Part shown: positions 54,401-63,400 of the stretch, piece after piece
How positions within the stretch are numbered: position 1 is the stretch's first letter
Layout of the letters: each line of letters starts with the position of its first letter
Assembly (NCBI GenBank): GCA_910589415.1
Contig: OU342639.1
Location: 29,582,268 to 29,646,267, forward strand
Direction of reading: 5' to 3'
Length of the DNA: 64,000 nt
Source: Malachius bipustulatus
Taxonomy: Eukaryota; Arthropoda; Insecta; Coleoptera; Melyridae
The notes under the pieces: model-generated
The model's input: only the letters and a program-made list of their open reading frames with translations
What the model was told of the DNA's origin: nothing
Databases searched by the model: none
Position numbers and translations under genes: made by a program

Positions 54401-57400
54401 TCCGAGACCTTGGTCTGCCGGCGGGGCTTAATTTCAGGAGATTCCCTAAAATTTGTCATCATTTTTTGTTTTTTTTCGTAACTTACATTTTTTCTATATC
54501 ACTTCGGCGCTTAAAAGAAGTAGACTGCCCGTTAAAATTGGGGATAAAGTGGGGAAAGAGTTTTCAAAATTTGTTACCGTTATCTCCTTTTTCTCTCGGC
54601 CCATATACCGGGTGGTCCATCACTTATGTCCACCCCCGAAATAGAGGTTAATTTTAAAGATAAAAAATTGAAACTTTGAGGATTTGTGTATGTAATTAAT
54701 ATAGGAACATATAATGGCATAATCAGATTAATTATTTTTTTTTTAGTTGAGCCATCAGCGATAAAAAACTGTAATTTGGTGTTAATGTGACCAAAATAAA
54801 TTCGATTTTTCTTTAATACACCGATAGAAATCGATTAATAAACTCAAAATCCATGAAAATAAATATCAAAAACCTAATTACAAGCCTTTAATTAAATAAA
54901 ATACTTAAAATATGGAAATGACAGGTGAAATGATTGATATATGGTATAGCAATAAAACTGACAAATCTAATAGGGTAGGTACCTACCATAAATAATCTTC
55001 AAAGTAGTCAGAAGAATGTGCCATTGAACTCGAATGGGGCTTCTTTTATGAATGTTTACTTAGGATGTTAACTTAACATTTGTGCTATACCAGCCCTTCA
55101 AAAGCCTGGTAGTTTTATTGCTTCCATAAATCAATCAATCCAGCTGTCATTTTCATATTTTAAGTATTTTATTTAATTAAAGGGGTGTAATTAGGTTTTT
55201 GATATTTATTTTCATGGATTTTGAGTTTATTAATCGATTTCTATCGGTGTATTAAAGAAAAATCGAATTTATTTTGGTCACATTAACACCAAATTACAGT
55301 TTTTTATCGCTGATGGCTCAACTAAAAAAAAAATAATTAATCTGATTATGCCATTATGTGGTCATATATTAATTACACAAATCCTCAAAGTTTCAATTTT
55401 TTATCTTTAAAATTAACCTCTATTTCGGGGGTGGACATAAGTGATGGACCACCCGGTACATTTGGACTATTTAGTAAAATTTTTCTCTCACGCCCCCCTA
55501 CACCGTTATGATTCAGAGAGAAGTAGAGAATGTCAGTCAAGCTATAATTGTAGGAAAACTTTATAACAGTTATTAAAAAATAACTCAAAAGGTTATTCAT
55601 TCATTCATAATTAGATGTGTTATAATTAGAGGCTTTTATTTTTAACGATATCAAAAGTCGTATCCACACCTATCGCACAAACAAGGATACAGAATAGGCT
55701 ACCATTCTCATGAAATAATAAGACTAAATAATTATTACTCTCTATTCGATAATAGAATAATTATGTTGCACACAAGTGACCTAGAAACGGGCAACACAGA
55801 TATTGCACAGCTTCCTTGGATAGACTCTGGACAAAAAATACTGTTAAATCGTATAATAATCAAGTTAATTCAGGATTTCTGCAATTGCGAGGTTTATTAT
55901 ACCCATTGATAAATACATGAACTATTAAAAGTAATTCCTGCGAATTATAATCAAGTATCCATGTCTCACCGTCAAGAAGTATCCTACCCACCACCCGGCT
56001 TTATTTTTTCAGGTTTAGGTAGCTTTTCCATGGATCCAGAAATTTCTTTAGAATTTTTACGTCCTCGATAAGGACTATAATGACCATCCTGATGCGTTCT
56101 GGTGCAGGCGACGGAAACTGCTAAATGCTTATTGCTCAGAAGATATTCACAGTTTTAGTCTTCACTATTATATTACGCTTCAGAACATTATTATTGTCTT
56201 TAAATCAAACCTTCGGTCCATATCGTTTTATATTAAAAGATTTCAAATAATTAATAAAAAGAAATGACACCTTATTACATCATCGACGTGGTTTGAAAAA
56301 AATTATATCCAGTACCTAATCGTATGAAAAAAATAATGAGGGAAAATAATTCTGTTTAATTAAATGAACTAATATTATCAATTTTGTAACCGGTAAAGAT
56401 AAACTGAAGCATGTTTAATCGGTCGAGTGATTTTGTCGCATTAAGTGTTTCATAATCAGGGTAAAAGTAAATAAAAATTAATTGTAACAGAAGTAGGCAA
56501 GAAGTGAGCACCTCTTCCTTTTCCGACGTTCTGATGTGACACCGCACCGCGTCTTCCGGGAATCATGCTTACTTTTCAAGAATTACGAAAATGTGCACGA
56601 TCGAATGAAAGCTTACTAATTGGAGCCTAGGAAAATTATTTGCTTTGTCATTGCACGGTTAAAATCGATGGAACAGATTCATTTTGTTACATTTAATCCA
56701 ACAATGCAGCTCATAATGCTTATTACATAAACAATTTGAGAATAGTCAAATTTATTCCCACGCAAAACAAAGCCGTTGATCGTGCAACTTGCTTTGTTCA
56801 ATGTTGCAACCTATAAGATTACTGTGACGATTGAGGATGGTAATACTAATTTCGACCAGCCGATTTATGTTAATGAATATTTAGCAACTATTTATTCAAA
56901 AATAATGTCAATATTTTGATAACATGTTCATTCAATAAAAGTAACAATCTCTTCATATATTATAGTAGATTAGTTTTATGTTATTTATTAAAGAGAGCTG
57001 CTAGGATGTTTGTTTTTATGTCCTTTAAAAGAAAACAGGAAATGTCTATGTAGAGAAAACAAGTTTCCAAAGTAAGGCACATGCATGCTGTTATTCAACT
57101 TGGTTCCCGCAAATTTAATTTTACCTATTATTATAGCTTGCTAGTTTTAGGTATTAACGATGAAAAAAATTGTAAAAAAAAAAAAATTATTGTGAATTTT
57201 TTTCTGGTTTAAAAATTTTGTCTGTAAGCTATGAAAGTGCAGGTATGCAAACAAATAAGGTAACTTGATGGTTTTTAATAAAAACAAGTTCTCTTCCGAA
57301 ATCTTGACCTGCTGGCGGCGTTGGGCCTTCGGTTAAAATTTTTCATGTTTTTTTCGTGTTACCATTTTTCTATGAAGCTACAACGGCTCTGTGATTAGTA

Positions 57401-60400
57401 GATTCCAGGTCACAGTTAAAATCTGTCATCTCTTTTTGTGTTATATTTTTTTCTGTATCGCTCCTGAAGGACCAGTATGATACTATGGTGCCCCAAATTT
57501 TACTAAAAAAAATCCACATACATGTATATCACCAGACCAATGTGGATAATTGTTTCACTAGCATCTTGGTGACTCAATTGTCGTTGCGATTGTTCTCCTA
57601 ATTTTCACAATCATTCAAAAGTGAATGTGAAAAAGATTATAAAAATAAATAAGCAACGATTTGATCGATTTAATAATTTTTAAGTAAGTGTAAGCTAATT
57701 TCCAGGGAGGATTTTTTATTTCTTGATAACAGCGCCAACATATGGGAGACTTGAAAGAATTGAAGCCATTACTTCAAATTATATGTCGAAAAATAAAAAT
57801 TGAAAAAAAAATCACGATGTAGAAAATACGGGAAAGATACTCAATGACCTGCCGAAGTTTTTTTTATTTAATCAGTTTTGCCAACGTTTAGGGGAAATAA
57901 TTTATCTATTTTTTTTGTAGGTAATGAATGCCTCTATCGCACTGTTTTGGTATTTGTTCGATCGATCAAGAAGAAACTTGGAAAAAAATACGAAATTATG
58001 CGAAAAATGTGGGTGGGCGCCAAAAAAAAATTTTACCGCTTACCTAATTTCTTTTTTCTTTCGAAAAACGATCTCCACAAAATTTGTACGTCTATGCTTT
58101 CCCTGAGAAAAAATGCTATAGGTGAGACGTTGCAAAAAGAGTACGGTCCTGAACGTGGCCTCTTCACTCGAGCCAAATTTCAACTTTCTACGACGAAAAA
58201 TGACGCCTCTAGAGTGTTTCCTATCAAACGCACAGACAGACACGTTTTTGGAGCACAAAAATCCGTATAACTTCCGAGAGATCGGCTTTGCCGCTCTCGG
58301 AAGTTCACTAGACAAGAAGAGGCGGAAATCCTGAAATTTACTTACTTTTTCACGAATTTGGAAAAAGTATGCTAGCGTGGTATGGTTAAAGAAATCAAAA
58401 TATGCAATATCAATGTCATTAATTGAAATGTATACCGAGATAAGTATAAATAAAAAAGGTTGTCTCAAAATCAAAAGGACCCGGGGCCGAGCAAAGTTTC
58501 AGCTATAATGAATCAGGGTGCTACTCAGTAAAGCTTTTGATAACTGAAAGGAAAAAATATTGTGCGGAGTCAGGTCAGTTAAAAAACTTTTTTAATTTAA
58601 TTTAAAAAATTAGAAAAAATTATATTTTTAATTAAAATAATTAATTTTAACAATAAAACTTTTAATTTGCTGATAAAGAGAAATGATCTTTCCCGATCAT
58701 ATGGACTCAATTAAGCTGTCTAAGTTATAAATTTTTTCCGAAGTAAGTATGTTATTATAAAAAAGAAAATCAGAGACAACTACACGATTATGCCAGCGAA
58801 TAGCTAGCGCGGCGAATTTTTCGTATAACTCGTGCCCGGCTACCTTTAATTCCAACTCAAGGGTTGACCGCGAAAAACTTGAACACGCTCAAATCAAACA
58901 TTGATATTTTCATTGCTAGAATGTAACTTCTAATTATGTACTAAGTAAAGATGTGACTGCGAAATGAAGTCAAAGTGGCAACACTCCGGGGAAAAGGTCG
59001 ATTTTGAAACTTGACCAAGAGGAGTTGCTTTGGAAAGTATAAAGGTATCGGTGGAGTGGGTGATTATTGGAGATAAAGAAGAAAGAATTTTTGATGGTCC
59101 AGTTTGTTTTCATAAGTTTAGAGAAGTATAGAGAACTGAAAGAAAACCAATACAATAAGGTGTCACTGCTTCACTATTATTAGTTGAGACAGCTATCCAC
59201 TCTATTCATATTTATTATATCTGAGGCTTTACATGATATAAGCAATAATATGCCTGCCCCTGCCCTGCGAGTTCTCAGAAAACACGCGTTAAAAAAAATT
59301 AATTTAAAAATAGGAAGGCTTTGGGTCTTCTTCGCACATGTCGGTCACGATATTGAAAATTGATCTAAGTCGTATTATCGGAGAAATAATTTTCTCAATT
59401 AACATATCCTACGTTCTTTAAGAAACAATCGCAATTGTTGGTACAAATAAGTTTCTCTTTTTTTATTAAATCAGTGCATTTAACGGAAATACTAACGATT
59501 GAGATCTAGCCATCCATAAACTTGCATTCACCCTGCCAACAAAAGCAATAATCCAGCAGTAAATCTTCATTAATCAGACTGCTTTCTAAAAATGTTGTAA
59601 TGAATAACTCGATGAAATGCAAATTCAATGTAAGTTTTTCATTCACTCCTTCTTCCTTCTCTTGCCCTTTATTTGTAATAATATTATAACATATCTGTGT
59701 ATGTTTTAACCGCCTTTCGGGATCAAATAAGTACTTTTCATGGACTTTCACTTTGAAGTTTATCGTCACAACTCATCAGAATTGAAAATTTATAAAAACT
59801 GGCTCGAAGCTCTGCTGAATTCACCATTCACCAATCGGTTCATCAGAAAGAGAACGACAAAGATCTGACACTTTTATAATGAGGATTTAATACTTATAAT
59901 TTTTGATTACTTGGGTAGGAACTAATTGCCTTTCCCTGAATTGTATAGATTGCAAAGATATTGCGTTTCGGATGAAGGAGTGTAATATCAGCCAATAGTT
60001 TATTATCATGACACTGCCAATGCCAGTGAAAGCACGCCTACCAGTTCAATTTTTTCACCAAAGAAGTTTTATAACGAAACGAACTAACAGGTAGGTGAGC
60101 ATTAGCGTGGTGAAGATAGGAAAGTGCCTCCGGATGAAAATTGTGAATGTCCCACTTCGAAATGAATTGTTATTTGTTTTTTTTTATAATCCAGTCGAAC
60201 GATTTGCTTTCGATAATATCCAATATTTATAATAATCAGACGATGAAGACTAGGCGTAGTTAGTAAATGCCATAAAAATAACAATGTTCATTGTTTTATA
60301 GCTCATTGTTTTTGGATATGATTCAAGGTGCTCAAAGTAATTTTTAGAAAAACAAGAATTTTCTTGGTTAACATGAACTTTGCTGTATTTATCTTCGTCC

Positions 60401-63400
60401 CAAAAATTTTATTATATTATGAAAAGAGCCTGGGGTTAGCACGATAAGCCCATGGGGCTGAGGTGCTTCCGGCGATCTGAATCAGACGGTCCTCGAAGGG
60501 AAAAATTTTTATAGTTAAGACAAGCTATTTTTTTAAAGCTCTTCTGAAATTAAAATTATTTGACGGAAATTAAAGCGGATTTTCCGATCGACTTTCGGAA
60601 AAAACGGCATCGACTTAGGAGAGTTCAGCAATAATGCTATGAAATGCATGAGCTTCTGATATCGCACGGCACACTTCCACCAGTTTAACAAAATAAGATC
60701 AAAGTAAGAAGTTGCACCCACCTAAACTTCTATTTTCAACTTTTCCGCACAAATTGTTTCTAATGTGCCTTTAAATTGATTGAAAATCATTTGAACAGCT
60801 GTCGTACTACGAATTTATGGGATAGACAATCGCCAGAATTTTAAATCTATTAACCAGGATCTACTTGAAAAGAAATATTTTCCACTTTTTTGTGGAAAAA
60901 AAAAGTGTGCCTTGCAATATGAGAAGCTCATCTCAGAGCATTTTTCCTGTTTATTCGAATTCAATGCCATCTTTTCCGAAAGTCGATCGGAAAATCTACA
61001 TTTATGTAAAAAAAGCAAATTATTTCTTTTCGACAGGAAAAAAACAATGCCATAGATTTAGACTTGCCTCGATGTGTCAAACTACGTCGCATTAGTCATG
61101 AATCGCCCATGATAAGTTTTTTCTCTCTTTTAGAACTTTTTTTTTTTTAGAACATTTTTGAATGGTTGCACATAGGTAGTATTGATCACTGCAAATAAAT
61201 GATCTACTTCTACTTCACTGAATTCATAGAAAAATTAAAATTCAGTTTTTCTCTGAAATTTTATTAAACAGAATTGCAAAAGTTAGGTACATTGATCAAA
61301 GTTTGCTTCAAACTTCAATTAAAACGAAATAATTTACTTTCGTGAAAGTTTACAAACATGAAAAACCCATATCCTGTTATTCAGTTATTATTAATCAACA
61401 CAGGTGTCCCATATGACAGTGACATATTGAAGTTATGTTTTTTTTTTCAATATGGACTTGTTTTTTCTTCTCATACAATCTAAAAATGCAATAACATAGA
61501 AGGATTCCATTTAAAAAAACATAACTTTGATATGCCACTGTCATATGGGACACTCTGTATACTCCAAAGGAATTTTAAATAACCTGCTAGGTATACAATC
61601 TGAAAAATATTTGACATAACGACAAGACAATGCTCCGCAAGTCTTACATTGATTTTAAACTGGTCTAAATTTATTTAACGCTCTACCTGGTTCTGGTGAT
61701 CATCAGCGATTATTTGTTTTGAATTTATCCAAATATTGTCCTAATGGCAACAGGGCTATTGTGCTTATGCCATTTTGAAAACTATCAGAGATTTTACGAA
61801 AAAAAAATTGATCATTGCCTCGAATAACATAATTTTGTTGAAAGTGTGTTTATGTGGAAAAATTAATTTAGTTACGTCTGTTTGTTTGTTTACGTTTTAC
61901 AAAAAATGATTTTTCTTTCTAATTACTTGGAGTTAATTTCTTCAAAGACTAATATGAGAATAATAAGTTATGTGTTGAACCAGCTAAAGTAATTTAATAA
62001 TTATTCCAGATACACACACACATATAAAATTATGTAATTCATATACGCAACAAACAGAAATTACTACACCTTTTGTTTTGCGCTGAGCGAACCTCATGAG
62101 AAAACTGGATTGGTCGCTGTTCCCATACAGTTATCAGTCATATATTATTATTAAATATTAACCGAAGAAGTGTATTATGTATAGCGTGTAACCCAAGTTA
62201 CACCTATTTAAATACTAATCGAATTATTATAAATACATCGACGGCAAATTAAAACAGACTATTGTTGGGACCTTGACATATAACCGAGTCCGTTTCTAGT
62301 TAATACATAAGCGGCCTTGCTTTCTAACATGCCAGGTATTTGCTGCAAAAGGGTAGGTATAACCACTGTCATTTTGGACTACTTGTTAACAATAACCCAT
62401 TATTCCTTGCAATCTAACACATGCTTAATTGTTCGATTGTGACTTTGATTTCGCGTAGATCCGTTATCCTCGAACTATCTATACATGTATGTGTCTACCT
62501 ATCTTAAGGTGATTTAAATGTCGCATTGCCTAATTGCTATGCTTCTTGTTTTAAAAATATTGACGTAATAATAATCACGAACGTCGATCATGGACAGGAA
62601 TATTATCCGTTCTATTATCGAACGAAAAGCTTTCGGTACTGACCTATAAAAGTGTAATTAAAATTACGAATTCCAAATATTCACATTTATCTAATTAGAT
62701 TTACTTAGGGAATTTCTTTTTAATTGTTACATCATTAGGATTACAAATATTTATTTAACTTTTTCCAGGTCTCTTTAAAAAAAAATTCCGATCAAGATTC
62801 TCTATTAGCATCTTTTTTTTTTTTTTTTTTTTTTAAAAAAGAGGGAGCATCGGTCTTAACTGTGTAGGTAAGACATAGTCGCTCCACTCTGGTAATTTGG
62901 CTTTGAGACGAACTCTTTAGCCACACACACTTTTAAATTTATATTTGCCTTTAAAACCTTCGATCGCTTGTTTTACTTTTCACAGACATTCGAAAATGAA
63001 TCTGAAAAGTAAAGCGGGCCGAGGTGAGTTTCGAACCCGCGATCTATGGCTTCGTGAGCCAGCGGAGTACCACTAGGCCACGCAAGTCACTAATTAGCAT
63101 CTTATAAATGCAATTTTCTCGTTCTTTTAGATAATTTGGACCAACAAAAATATACTTATTCTAATACGAACAACATTTGATATTTTTATAATTATGTAAA
63201 GTTTCTAAGAAAAAGTTTTATTAAATTTATTCCTACACAAACATTGTAACGATTTTTTTTCACGAGGAGTTTGAAAAAAATTACTTAAATAAAAAAAGTT
63301 AAGGGCATGAAGAATTCTTTAGAAAATATCTAACCAACAATTAATAAAAATAATTATCAAAAAAAAAATTAAAAAAAAATACACCTTAACTTTTTCTCGA

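Noticed and set aside
57878..58474. Overlapping 130-144-residue frames on both strands
   Set aside because: They fall inside and just beyond the family A repeat and share no known domain. The frames are not preserved in the other copies.
62990..63092. Functional tRNA gene
   Set aside because: The anticodon arm is imperfect and the sequence continues into a SINE body with poly(A) tail and target duplication.
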